Shown piece after piece: positions 7,306 to 14,398 of a stretch of DNA of 22,469 nucleotides. The stretch is from Lachnospiraceae bacterium UBA3645 (GTDB taxonomy: Bacteria > Bacillota > Clostridia > Lachnospirales > Lachnospiraceae): contig DFKM01000153.1 in assembly GCA_002373555.1 (NCBI GenBank), forward strand, positions 1-22,469, written 5' to 3'. Each line of letters starts with the position of its first letter. The first letter of the stretch is position 1. The position numbers were made by a program, and so were the translations under genes. The notes beneath the pieces were generated by a model. That model ran no database searches. It was given only the letters and a program-made list of their open reading frames with translations, and was not told the origin of the DNA.

Positions 7306-8742
7306 ATGAAAAAAGTCTTATTTGCGGCATCGGAGTGCGTACCTTTTATCAAGACCGGCGGCCTGGCGGATGTAGCCGGTTCGCTCCCCAAGTATTTCAA
7401 TGCTGAAAAGTATGATGTGCGCGTAATGCTGCCGAAGTATCTGTGCATTTCCGAAGAATACAGAGAGGAGATGGAGTACGTCACCCATTTCTACATGTTT
7501 TACAACGGACGGAACCGCTATGTGGGCATCCTGAGGCTTGTGCGTGACGGTGTGACATTCTATTTCATCGATAATGAAGAGTATTTCAGCGGCAGCATGC
7601 CGTATTCGGATCATCTTTATGATCTGGAGAAGTTCGGCTTTTTCTCGAAGGCCTGTCTGGCGGTGCTGCCGTCGATCGATTTCCGTCCGGACATCATCCA
7701 TTGCCATGACTGGCACACGGGCCTGATCCCGGTGTATTTGAAGACCCAGTTCGCCGCGGACGAATTCTATGCCGGCATCAAGACGATCATTACGATCCAC
7801 AACCTCCGTTTCCAGGGCAATTACAATATCGACAAGGTGAAGGAGATGACCGGACTGCCGGATTATCTGTTCACGAGCGACAAGCTGGAAGCCTACAGGG
7901 ATGCGAATTATCTGAAGGGCGGTCTGGTGTATGCGGATTACATCACCACCGTCAGTGAGACTTACACCGAGGAGATCAAGACGCCGTTCTACGGCGAGAA
8001 GCTGGACGGTCTGCTGTGGGCCAGGTCCAATTCGCTGAAGGGCATCCTGAACGGTCTGGATTATGACGAGTGGAATCCGGAGACGGACGAATATATCGCT
8101 TCGAAGTTCTCCGTGAAGACGTTCCGGAACGGCAAGAAGAAGAACAAGCTGGCGCTGCAGAGAGAGCTGGGGCTGAACCAGGATGCAGGCACGATGATGA
8201 TCGGCATCATCTCCAGACTGACCGATCAGAAAGGATTCGATCTGATCCAGAGAGTCATGGAAGAGCTGGTCGCTGAGGGCATCCAGTTCGTGATCCTGGG
8301 TACCGGTGAGTGGAAGTACGAGGAGCTGTTCAAGTCGTTCGCGGGGAGATTCCCGGGACAGGTCTCCACGAACATTTTCTACTCCAATGCGCTGTCGCAC
8401 AGGATCTATGCTTCCTGCGATGCCTTCCTGATGCCTTCGCTGTTCGAGCCGTGCGGACTCAGCCAGCTGATGAGCCTGCGCTACGGCACGCTTCCGATCG
8501 TGCGCGAGACCGGCGGACTGAAGGATACGGTCATCCCCTACAATCAGTTCGACAATACCGGGACAGGATTCTCTTTCACGAATTACAATGCGCATGAGAT
8601 GCTGGATACGGTCCGCAGGGCAAAGGAGCTGTTCGAGAATAATAAGCGCCGCTGGAACCTGATGTGCGAGCGTGCGATGAAGTGCGATTATTCCTGGGAT
8701 GCATCCGCAAGGAAGTATGAGGAACTGTACGATCAGTTATAA
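7306..8742 (+). CDS. glgA: Glycogen synthase (ADP-glucose type)
   Basis: It transfers glucose from ADP-glucose to growing alpha-1,4-glucan. The 478 residues are the normal length for bacterial GlgA (GT5, GT-B fold). The N-terminal domain has the ADP-glucose binding motif KTGGLADV at 16-23 and HCHDWHTGLIP. The C-terminal domain has SRLTDQKGFDL and the acceptor/catalytic segment SLFEPCGLSQL, followed by RETGGLKDTV. AAAGGAG lies just before the ATG at 7306. It stands 58 bases after citC with no terminator seen, so read-through is possible, but the two share no obvious function. No glgC, glgD or glgB is in the window. A cytoplasmic alpha-amylase at 14399 could act on the same polymer. Confidence 0.96.
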   Translation: MKKVLFAASECVPFIKTGGLADVAGSLPKYFNAEKYDVRVMLPKYLCISEEYREEMEYVTHFYMFYNGRNRYVGILRLVRDGVTFYFIDNEEYFSGSMPYSDHLYDLEKFGFFSKACLAVLPSIDFRPDIIHCHDWHTGLIPVYLKTQFAADEFYAGIKTIITIHNLRFQGNYNIDKVKEMTGLPDYLFTSDKLEAYRDANYLKGGLVYADYITTVSETYTEEIKTPFYGEKLDGLLWARSNSLKGILNGLDYDEWNPETDEYIASKFSVKTFRNGKKKNKLALQRELGLNQDAGTMMIGIISRLTDQKGFDLIQRVMEELVAEGIQFVILGTGEWKYEELFKSFAGRFPGQVSTNIFYSNALSHRIYASCDAFLMPSLFEPCGLSQLMSLRYGTLPIVRETGGLKDTVIPYNQFDNTGTGFSFTNYNAHEMLDTVRRAKELFENNKRRWNLMCERAMKCDYSWDASARKYEELYDQL

Positions 8743-8746
8743 GGTT

Positions 8747-8855
8747 TGTCATCCTGAGCCTGCAAAGGATCCACGCCGTAAAGACTGCATTTTTCGTAAA
8801 ACCGAAGACGTAAGGGCGAAGATACTTCGACTCACTGCGTTCGCTCAGCATGACA
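8747..8855. repeat. Intergenic repeat element, complete copy with terminal inverted repeats
   Basis: This 109-bp unit has near-perfect 13-bp ends: TGTCATCCTGAGC on the left, and TGTCATGCTGAGC when the right end is read on the minus strand (one mismatch). The ends resemble the GTCAT-x-CTGAGCG-type dispersed intergenic repeats found in many bacteria. It starts 4 bases after the glgA stop. The interior includes GGATCCACGCCGTAAA, matched in a second copy downstream. No coding potential was seen. Confidence 0.7.
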
Positions 8856-8881
8856 TATTATAGAGGAAAGACGAAAACGAT

Positions 8882-8951
8882 TGTCATCCAGAGGAGCGAA
8901 GCGACGAAGGATCTGCGCCGTAACACATGCGGTTTTACCGAAACCGGAGCA
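8882..8951. repeat. Second, diverged and truncated copy of the same repeat
   Basis: TGTCATCC at 8882, then GGATCTGCGCCGTAAC and a GCGGTTTTACCGAAACCG block, align with the first copy (GGATCCACGCCGTAAA and CGTAAAACCG). The right terminal repeat is missing. This copy runs to within about 12 bases of the likely cbiD start and contributes the upstream in-frame ATG at 8927. Confidence 0.55.
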
Positions 8952-8962
8952 CGAAACCAAGA

Positions 8963-10129
8963 ATGAAGATCATTTCAAAAGACGAAAAGCAATACATTAC
9001 GGTCGGTAACAAAAAGCTGGAACTCGGCTTTACCACCGGAAGCTGTGCCGCCGCTGCCGCAAGGGGAGCGGCGCAGCTTTTACTTACGAAAAAAACGCCG
9101 GAAACGGTGGAGATCATGACGCCCGCCGGGATCCTGCTGCAGCTGGTCCCGGATTTTTGTCATATGGAGGGAGATACTGCTGTCTGCGGAATCCGGAAGC
9201 ATGCCGGGGATGATCCGGACATCACAGACGGCATGACGGTCATCGCCCGGCTGCGGCCCGGCTGCGGTCCGGACGCGGAAGCAGGTATCTGCATTGCTGC
9301 CGGTGAAGGCGTGGGAACGGTCACCCTCCCCGGTTTGGAACAGCCGGTCGGCGCACCGGCCATCAATAGAGTGCCGCGGCAGATGATCCGCGAAGCGATC
9401 GAAGAAGCATTTGAAGAAGCCGGCATCGGACATGAAGAAATCAATCTGACGGCAGAGATCTCCGTGCCCGGCGGCACGGAAATCGCGAAGAAAACATTCA
9501 ACCCGAAGCTCGGCATTGAAGGCGGTATCTCGATCCTCGGCACCAGCGGGATCGTCAAGCCGATGAGCAGGAAGGCGATGAAGGATACCATCACCCTGGA
9601 GCTGGATGTGAAAGCCGCAGCGGGGACGGATCCGCTGGTCCTCTGCCCGGGAAATTACGGCACGGCTTTCCTGAAAGAAAAGTACGGGATCGATCCGGAA
9701 GGCGCGGTACGATACGGAAATTATTTCGGTTATACGCTGGATGAAGCCGTGGCAAAAGGCTTCCGGAATATCCTGATCGTCAGTCATATCGGAAAACTGA
9801 TCAAGGTCGCAGGCGGGATCATGAATACGCATTCCCGGGCGGCGGACTGCCGGATGGAGCTCATGGCGGCGCATGCGCTGCTGGCCGGCGCTGACGCGGA
9901 TCAGGCAAGGGCGATCCTGTCGTGCGTGACGACAGATGCAGCATTAGCAATGCTGGATGCATATGGTCTGACAGAAGCAGTGATGCGGTCTCTGGCAGAG
10001 AAGATCAGTGCCGTGATTGCTGCGCGGACCGGAGACGGCGCAGCGGTGACAGCCATCGCATTTTCCGCGGAGCAGGGAGAACTCTTCCGGACCTTTGTAA
10101 ATCATTCCTGCATGGATCGTTGTTCATAA
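8963..10129 (+). CDS. cbiD: Cobalt-precorrin-5B (C1)-methyltransferase
   Basis: CbiD methylates C1 of cobalt-precorrin-5B in the anaerobic route to cobalamin, using S-adenosylmethionine. The 388 residues have the family signature near the N-terminus (LGFTTGSCAAAAARGAAQ), the GVGTVTLPGL block and GISILGTSGIVKPMS. The length is normal. The start is uncertain: ATG 8963 places a natural N-terminus but has only a distant GGAG at 8946-8949 (13-base spacer). ATG 8927 lies in a repeat element and has no ribosome site. The gene stands alone, almost 6 kb from the other cbi genes, with the minus-strand aor operon and an amylase gene between. No cobalamin riboswitch or convincing promoter is seen upstream. 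Confidence 0.93.
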   Translation: MKIISKDEKQYITVGNKKLELGFTTGSCAAAAARGAAQLLLTKKTPETVEIMTPAGILLQLVPDFCHMEGDTAVCGIRKHAGDDPDITDGMTVIARLRPGCGPDAEAGICIAAGEGVGTVTLPGLEQPVGAPAINRVPRQMIREAIEEAFEEAGIGHEEINLTAEISVPGGTEIAKKTFNPKLGIEGGISILGTSGIVKPMSRKAMKDTITLELDVKAAAGTDPLVLCPGNYGTAFLKEKYGIDPEGAVRYGNYFGYTLDEAVAKGFRNILIVSHIGKLIKVAGGIMNTHSRAADCRMELMAAHALLAGADADQARAILSCVTTDAALAMLDAYGLTEAVMRSLAEKISAVIAARTGDGAAVTAIAFSAEQGELFRTFVNHSCMDRCS

Positions 10130-10145
10130 AACAGCGCAATAATAA

Positions 10146-10207
10146 AAAATTACACCCATTATTCTTCTTCATATGTTTGCAGTTAAGAAGAAAAAGGGTG
10201 TAATTTT
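10146..10207. terminator. Bidirectional hairpin between cbiD and the convergent ferredoxin-ADH gene
   Basis: AAAATTACACCC (10146-10157) and GGGTGTAATTTT (10196-10207) are perfect 12-bp complements, and the inner segments TTCTTCTTC and GAAGAA can extend the stem. The right arm ends in TTTT for the plus strand. On the minus strand the hairpin is followed by TTTTTT, so it can end both convergent transcripts. The remaining bases up to 10361 hold the promoter-like element at 10225-10253 and a 10-codon ORF at 10309-10341 that I do not consider a gene. Confidence 0.75.
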
Positions 10208-10224
10208 AAAAAATCCGTTCTAAA

Positions 10225-10253
10225 TTGACCAAAATCCCAGAAGACAGTATATT
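10225..10253 (+). promoter_or_regulatory. Promoter-like element facing the 3' end of the ferredoxin-ADH gene
   Basis: TTGACC (10225-10230), a 17-base spacer and TATATT (10248-10253) are close to the sigma-A consensus. No gene on the plus strand follows; transcription would run antisense into the gene ending at 10362. CCCAG (10236-10240)/CTGGG (10277-10281) and AGACA (10242-10246)/TGTCT (10282-10286) can pair, but not both as nested stems. A run of seven T's ends at 10292. Confidence 0.4.
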
Positions 10254-10361
10254 TGTTAAATATAATCGTGATAATGCTGGGTGTCTTTTTTTGAAAATGG
10301 TATAAATAATGAACAAGCCAAAATGCTGGCAGAGAAACTAACGGTATAAATTGATTCCTGA

Positions 10362-11972
10362 TCAGTATTTCCGTATCCGGGCGATGAATCTGGAGAAATC
10401 CTCATACTTCCAGAGCACCGGCGTGGGATACAGCGGATTGGCTTCCTTCATGGCCCACTTGATGATCTGGTCCACATCCTCATCTTTGATCATATCGACA
10501 TATTCCGGGATGCCCATTTTCTCCTTCATCTTTTCGATCCAGCGGATGAATTTCTCCGCCTTCTCGGCATCGTTTCTGCCTTCCATGCCGCAGACTTCCG
10601 CCAGCTCGGCGAGCGGTTTATCGACCGTATGTCCGAATTCCCGCATGACATGCGGCAGGAGGATCGACATCGCAAGTCCGTGCGGCACGCCGTATAGTCC
10701 GCCGAGCGTATGCCCGATCGCGTGGACATAGCCGACGCAGCCTCTGGTGAAGGCACGGCCGGCGAAAAACGCCGCTTTCTGCATATTCTGACGGGCCTTC
10801 AGGTTCGAGCCATCTTTGTATGCCCGATACAGATTCTTGTAAATCAGACGGACGGCGCGTTTCGCAAGCACATTCTCCAGCTTCGTATTGTATTTATGAT
10901 TCGTGTAGGCTTCGACAGCATGACAGAGCGCGTCCATGCCGGTCGTTGCGGTGATGAACGGCGGCAGGCCGACAGTCAGTTCCGGGTCCAGCACGGCGTA
11001 GTGCGGAATGATGACGGGATCCATGATCGATGCCTTGCGGTGCGTTGCAGAATCGGTGATGACTGCGGCTACGGTCGTCTCAGAGCCGGTCCCGGAAGTG
11101 GTGGGAACGGCGAAGAAAAGCGGCACTCTTTTATGCACCCGCAGAATTCCCTGCAGCTGCCGTACGGTCTTCTTCGGATGCACGGCCTTCGCACCGATCG
11201 CCTTCGCGCAGTCCATCGGGGAGCCGCCGCCCATCGCGACCAGCGCTTCGCATCCGTTCTCCTGATAGATCCGGACCCCTTTTTCCACATCGTCGCTGGT
11301 GGGATTCGGAGAAACATCGGAAAACAGCGCATATGGGATGCCTGCTTCATCAAGCGCAGAGAGCAGCTTGTCCGGCAGACCGATCTTCATCAGACCGTTA
11401 TCCGTAACTACAAGGACCTTCCCCGCACCTTTTTCCTTCAGCATGGCGGGGAGCTTTTTGATGGAGCAGGGGCCCTCGATATACTCCGGCATCCTGTAAC
11501 CGAGAAAATAATTTGCGCCTACCATCACTGTCTGGAACGTTTTGCAGTACAGCGTGTACATGGTGACATCCTCCTTTTGATTGATTTTCGGTTCTTCATA
11601 GCTGATCCTGATCGCTGCCTTGGGACATTTTTCAGCACAAACGCCGCAGCGGAAGCATTTCTCGGGATCGATCGCAAAGGGAGACTTCCGTTCGCCGTAA
11701 GGAGCGCCGGCCTTGCAGACGCGGCTGCATAAGGAGCAGCCGATGCAGGCTTCCGGATCAATGGTGACAGAGGCGATCTTCTTCTCATTCAGATCTGCGA
11801 ACACGGAATCCGTGGGACAGATGTCGGCGCACTGCCCGCAGCCGGTACATTTTTCCGCGTTGATCACATATTTTGACTTAAAATCATCGACCGGCTCCGG
11901 CGCGCCGAACAGACATTCATAGGCGCAGGCACCGCAGCCGACGCAGCGGTTCGTATCGATTCTGTATGCCAT
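10362..11972 (-). CDS. Polyferredoxin (four [4Fe-4S]) fused to iron-type alcohol dehydrogenase
   Basis: The 536-residue protein has two parts. Residues 1-130 carry four Cys motifs for [4Fe-4S] clusters: C10/13/16/20, C42/45/48/52, C76/79/82/86 and C106/109/112/116. They resemble the AorA-like electron-transfer subunits that accompany some aldehyde oxidoreductases. Residues 138-536 are a type III (iron) alcohol dehydrogenase with the nucleotide motif GGGSPMD (248-254) and metal ligands predicted at D347, H351 (GMDALCHAVEAY), H417 and H431 (VHAIGHTLGG, PHGLAMSILLPH). The start at 11972 follows AGGAGG, which is formed by the last codons of the moaD-like gene. Met138 at the joint has its own AAAGGAGG site. 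Likely role: passing electrons between ferredoxin/AOR and aldehyde-alcohol interconversion. Domain calls are firm; substrate is unknown. Confidence 0.9.
   Translation of the reverse strand: MAYRIDTNRCVGCGACAYECLFGAPEPVDDFKSKYVINAEKCTGCGQCADICPTDSVFADLNEKKIASVTIDPEACIGCSLCSRVCKAGAPYGERKSPFAIDPEKCFRCGVCAEKCPKAAIRISYEEPKINQKEDVTMYTLYCKTFQTVMVGANYFLGYRMPEYIEGPCSIKKLPAMLKEKGAGKVLVVTDNGLMKIGLPDKLLSALDEAGIPYALFSDVSPNPTSDDVEKGVRIYQENGCEALVAMGGGSPMDCAKAIGAKAVHPKKTVRQLQGILRVHKRVPLFFAVPTTSGTGSETTVAAVITDSATHRKASIMDPVIIPHYAVLDPELTVGLPPFITATTGMDALCHAVEAYTNHKYNTKLENVLAKRAVRLIYKNLYRAYKDGSNLKARQNMQKAAFFAGRAFTRGCVGYVHAIGHTLGGLYGVPHGLAMSILLPHVMREFGHTVDKPLAELAEVCGMEGRNDAEKAEKFIRWIEKMKEKMGIPEYVDMIKDEDVDQIIKWAMKEANPLYPTPVLWKYEDFSRFIARIRKY
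11562..11577 (-). promoter_or_regulatory. Internal ribosome binding site at the ferredoxin/ADH joint
   Basis: On the minus strand AAAGGAGG (11577-11570) stands 8 bases before an in-frame ATG (11561-11559, Met138). Initiation there would yield a 399-residue free iron alcohol dehydrogenase beginning MYTLYCKTF, a normal length for the family. The site is better than that of most real starts in the window. Confidence 0.65.
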
Positions 11973-11974
11973 CG

Positions 11975-12262
11975 TCAGCCTCCTGAAGCGGGTGAGAGGA
12001 GCCAGATCTCGTCGCCGTCAGCCAGTTTCTGATGCTTTTTCGAGCATCGGTTCCCGTTGATGTAAACGATCGCGTCCGCGTAGGACAGCGGCGCAGGATG
12101 CGGAAGACCGGGCTTTGCGGCCAGGCGTTCCTGCCAGATCTGCTCCGCACGGTCATTTAACAGTGCGAAAATATCGGACAGCTGTTCCGCCCGGACCTGC
12201 TCGTTCGCCAGGTGCGTGTCGATCCGCAGTACGCCGAACAGCTTGACGGTCACTTCAGCCAC
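11975..12262 (-). CDS. MoaD/ThiS-family small sulfur-carrier protein
   Basis: This 95-residue ubiquitin-fold protein starts AEVTVKLFGVLR, has YINGNRCSKKHQKLADGDEIWLL in the region where MoaD proteins carry the last strands, and ends in Gly-Gly, the thiocarboxylate-forming tail. MoaD donates sulfur to molybdopterin, the pterin bound by aldehyde:ferredoxin oxidoreductases, and relatives are often encoded beside aor. The GTG start at 12262 follows AAAGGAGG with a 9-base spacer. The gene overlaps the aor stop by 8 bases, and 2 bases separate it from the ferredoxin-ADH start. It probably supports tungsten- or molybdenum-pterin assembly for the upstream enzyme; a ThiS role is unlikely in this context. 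Confidence 0.88.
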   Translation of the reverse strand: MAEVTVKLFGVLRIDTHLANEQVRAEQLSDIFALLNDRAEQIWQERLAAKPGLPHPAPLSYADAIVYINGNRCSKKHQKLADGDEIWLLSPASGG

Positions 12263-14192
12263 GTTTCCTCGCCTCCTTTACGATCTGCTCATAGTACTTT
12301 CTGTCGATTTCCACGCCGAATTTTTTCAGCGTGCCGTAGGTCGGAATGCCGTCCTTCCAGCCGCGGGCCCGGTTGTAATCCCGGAGAAGTTTTTCCAGCG
12401 GCACCACGGTGCGGGGATTGTTCGGATCCTGCGGCGTTTTGGTCAGCCGCTTCGGCAGTACATCCGCGTTCGCTTTCTGTCCCAGAATGATGTTGCAGAT
12501 CCGCTCCATGTTGTAGCCGTGCGAACCGGCGGTGAGCAGAGTGCCGATGGTCGCATGGAAATCGCAGACATAATTCAGCGCGTAAGTGTGCTGGATCAGC
12601 GGAATATTGATCTGCGCAAGGCGGGTGAAACGGTTGAGAATGTTGACGACTGGGCCGACGTATGGGAAGACCTTCAGGATCATTTTTGTTAACGGCCAGT
12701 TCGGTTTTTCAACCAGAAAACCGGGGAAGACGGCATAGCTCGTGAAGAGACAGGAGCCGCACGCGGAGATCGCTTCCATCAGATTCTGGAACATGATCGT
12801 CATGGCTGCCTTGCCGTGGGGCGTGAGCGAATCGACGTCCAGCCCCAGACCTTCCAGCACCACCATGTAGCCGGCGTTCAGATGACAGCCGCCGCGGTTG
12901 GCCGTTGCGTAGCCGAGACCCTGGCCGACTGCGCGCCGGGGTTCGTATGCCGCCAGCTCCATACCCTTTGCGTGGATGGCAAATTCCTTCCCCCCGAATT
13001 TCTCGCTCATCCGTTTCGTACCGTTCGCGAGATCGTCCCCGATGCCTTCGCGGAAGGCGATCTTGCGGAAGATCTCGGAAATGTTGTCTGTCTTTCCGAA
13101 TTCCAGACCGCAGTCCCACATGCCTTTTTCATTGAGCTCCATGGCAAAGGCAATGGAGCCGGCGGCGGAGATGGAATCCATGCCGAGCTCGTCGAGTTCG
13201 TAATTCCACCGCAGGATCATTCCGATGTCGTCATTCATGATATTCGGGCCGAGGAGACCGAGCGTCTCAAGCTCCGGACCCTTTACGGTCTTTCCGTCTA
13301 CTTTTACATTCCTGCCGCAGCGGATGACGCAGGTCGAACAGGCGCAGTTGGAGACCAGATGGTTTTCCGTCAGTTCTTCGCCGGATACTTTTTCAAAGCC
13401 GGCGAACCGTCCGGCAGAGAAGTTTTTCGTTGCCAGGATGCTGTGCGCCTGCATGGGCGCGATCAGGCCGGCCGTGCCGAGCTTCGGAAGCTGTCTGCCC
13501 GTGAGCGGGTGCGTCTGCAGTGTCTTTACCCAGCGCTTGTTGAATTTCTTCAGCTTCCGCGGGTGCGCAATGCGGACGCATTTCGTTCCTTTTACGGTAA
13601 CCGCCTTCAGATTTTTGTCCCCGAACACTGCGCCGACACCGCCTCTGCCGGATGTCCGTTCACCGGAAAAAACGCAGGAGTAGAGCACCTTGTTCTCACC
13701 GGCGGGGCCGATCACAAGTTTGGCGGTATCTTTCGGCAGTTTCGCCTGCGCATCGGAGATCTTCTGCCCCCAGAGTGCGGATGCGTCTTCGAAAGTCACG
13801 TCATTTTCGGTGATATGGACCGTCACGGGATGTTCCGCCCGGCCGGTGATGATGCAGGCGTCATAGCCCGCGCGCTTCAGCGTCAGCCCGAAATCACCGC
13901 CGCAGTTGGAGGATGTAACGATGCCGGTGAGCGGAGAGATGGTGGAAATGTTGAATCTGGATGTGTTCGGACAGCCGGAGCCGGTCAGCGGACCGGTGGT
14001 GACCACGATCCAGTTGTCCGCGTCAAAAGCCTTCATGCCGGGCCGGATATGAGAGAACAGGATATCCGCCGCCATGATCTTGCCGCCGATGGTACGTTTT
14101 CTGTCCTCGTCTGACCATGGATAAAGCGCATGTGTCTTCCCGGACAGGTCGATCTTCAGTACCTTTCCCATATAGCCGTACAGTTCAGACAT
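12255..14192 (-). CDS. aor: Aldehyde:ferredoxin oxidoreductase (tungsten/molybdenum pterin enzyme)
   Basis: AOR interconverts aldehydes and carboxylic acids with ferredoxin as electron partner, using a bis-pterin tungsten or molybdenum centre and one [4Fe-4S] cluster. The 645 residues show the N-terminal domain (MGKVLKIDLS, TTGPLTGSGCPNTSRF, SNCGGDFGLTLKRAGYD, GERTSGRGGVGAVFG). The cluster motif is C285-x2-C288-x3-C292 with a distal Cys481 (ACGSCLF). The first pterin motif D-x-x-G-M-D is present (DELGMD, about 334-339). In the second, the usual D-x-x-G-L-C reads S-A-C-G-S-C, so the pterin-contacting Asp looks replaced. The ATG at 14192 follows GAGG (5-base spacer); a GTG two codons upstream overlaps that site. 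It is the first gene of a three-gene operon. The substrate is not predictable from sequence. Confidence 0.93.
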   Translation of the reverse strand: MSELYGYMGKVLKIDLSGKTHALYPWSDEDRKRTIGGKIMAADILFSHIRPGMKAFDADNWIVVTTGPLTGSGCPNTSRFNISTISPLTGIVTSSNCGGDFGLTLKRAGYDACIITGRAEHPVTVHITENDVTFEDASALWGQKISDAQAKLPKDTAKLVIGPAGENKVLYSCVFSGERTSGRGGVGAVFGDKNLKAVTVKGTKCVRIAHPRKLKKFNKRWVKTLQTHPLTGRQLPKLGTAGLIAPMQAHSILATKNFSAGRFAGFEKVSGEELTENHLVSNCACSTCVIRCGRNVKVDGKTVKGPELETLGLLGPNIMNDDIGMILRWNYELDELGMDSISAAGSIAFAMELNEKGMWDCGLEFGKTDNISEIFRKIAFREGIGDDLANGTKRMSEKFGGKEFAIHAKGMELAAYEPRRAVGQGLGYATANRGGCHLNAGYMVVLEGLGLDVDSLTPHGKAAMTIMFQNLMEAISACGSCLFTSYAVFPGFLVEKPNWPLTKMILKVFPYVGPVVNILNRFTRLAQINIPLIQHTYALNYVCDFHATIGTLLTAGSHGYNMERICNIILGQKANADVLPKRLTKTPQDPNNPRTVVPLEKLLRDYNRARGWKDGIPTYGTLKKFGVEIDRKYYEQIVKEARKRG

Positions 14193-14238
14193 AAGCACCT
14201 CGTTTCAGAGTGTTCTGCGTGTAAAGTTCCCTTTTCTA

Positions 14239-14295
14239 TCACGATTTTATCACATTTGCCAAGGACTGCCTAGCAGATTCTGCATAAAATCGTGA
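14239..14295. promoter_or_regulatory. Perfect 12-bp inverted repeat in the divergent aor/amylase promoter region
   Basis: TCACGATTTTAT (14239-14250) and ATAAAATCGTGA (14284-14295) are exact inverted repeats separated by 33 bases. A small CTGC-CTA-GCAG palindrome lies between them. TATCAC is also directly repeated at 14237-14242 and 14248-14253, 11 bp apart. The left arm covers the predicted aor -10 and the right arm touches the predicted amylase -35, so it is a candidate operator pair for a regulator of both genes. Confidence 0.5.
14244..14272 (-). promoter_or_regulatory. aor: Possible promoter of the aor operon
   Basis: On the minus strand TAGGCA (14272-14267), a 17-base spacer and TAAAAT (14249-14244) preceded by TGA form an extended -10 promoter of moderate quality. 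The leader to the aor ATG would be about 45 bases. Confidence 0.4.
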
Positions 14296-14323
14296 CAAAT
14301 AAATTTTGGGGGAGTTGTATAAT
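14292..14323 (+). promoter_or_regulatory. Possible promoter of the alpha-amylase gene with a long spacer
   Basis: A perfect TATAAT (14318-14323) lies 20 bases after GTGACA (14292-14297). The spacer is longer than optimal, so either the -10 works with a poorer -35 or an activator is needed. The start point would be about 70 bases before the ATG. Confidence 0.45.
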
Positions 14324-14357
14324 GAAGACGTAAATGACAAAAGAAATAATTCCGGAA

Positions 14358-14389
14358 GGGACGGATCGGCCGTCCCGATGAAAGACGGG
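14358..14389 (+). promoter_or_regulatory. Leader hairpin of the amylase gene with an alternative pairing
   Basis: GGGACGG (14358-14364) pairs perfectly with CCGTCCC (14370-14376) around ATCGG. The same CCGTC (14370-14374) can instead pair with GACGG (14384-14388), which abuts the weak ribosome site GGTGA (14388-14392). The two helices are mutually exclusive and could affect initiation. Confidence 0.35.
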
Positions 14390-14398
14390 TGAAGATAA

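Noticed and set aside
8743..8962. A cobalamin riboswitch before cbiD
   Set aside because: The gap is accounted for by the two repeat copies, and I could not see conserved B12-box wording.
10309..10341. A 10-codon ORF after TATAAA
   Set aside because: It has no ribosome site, is too short to judge, and lies in a convergent intergenic gap.
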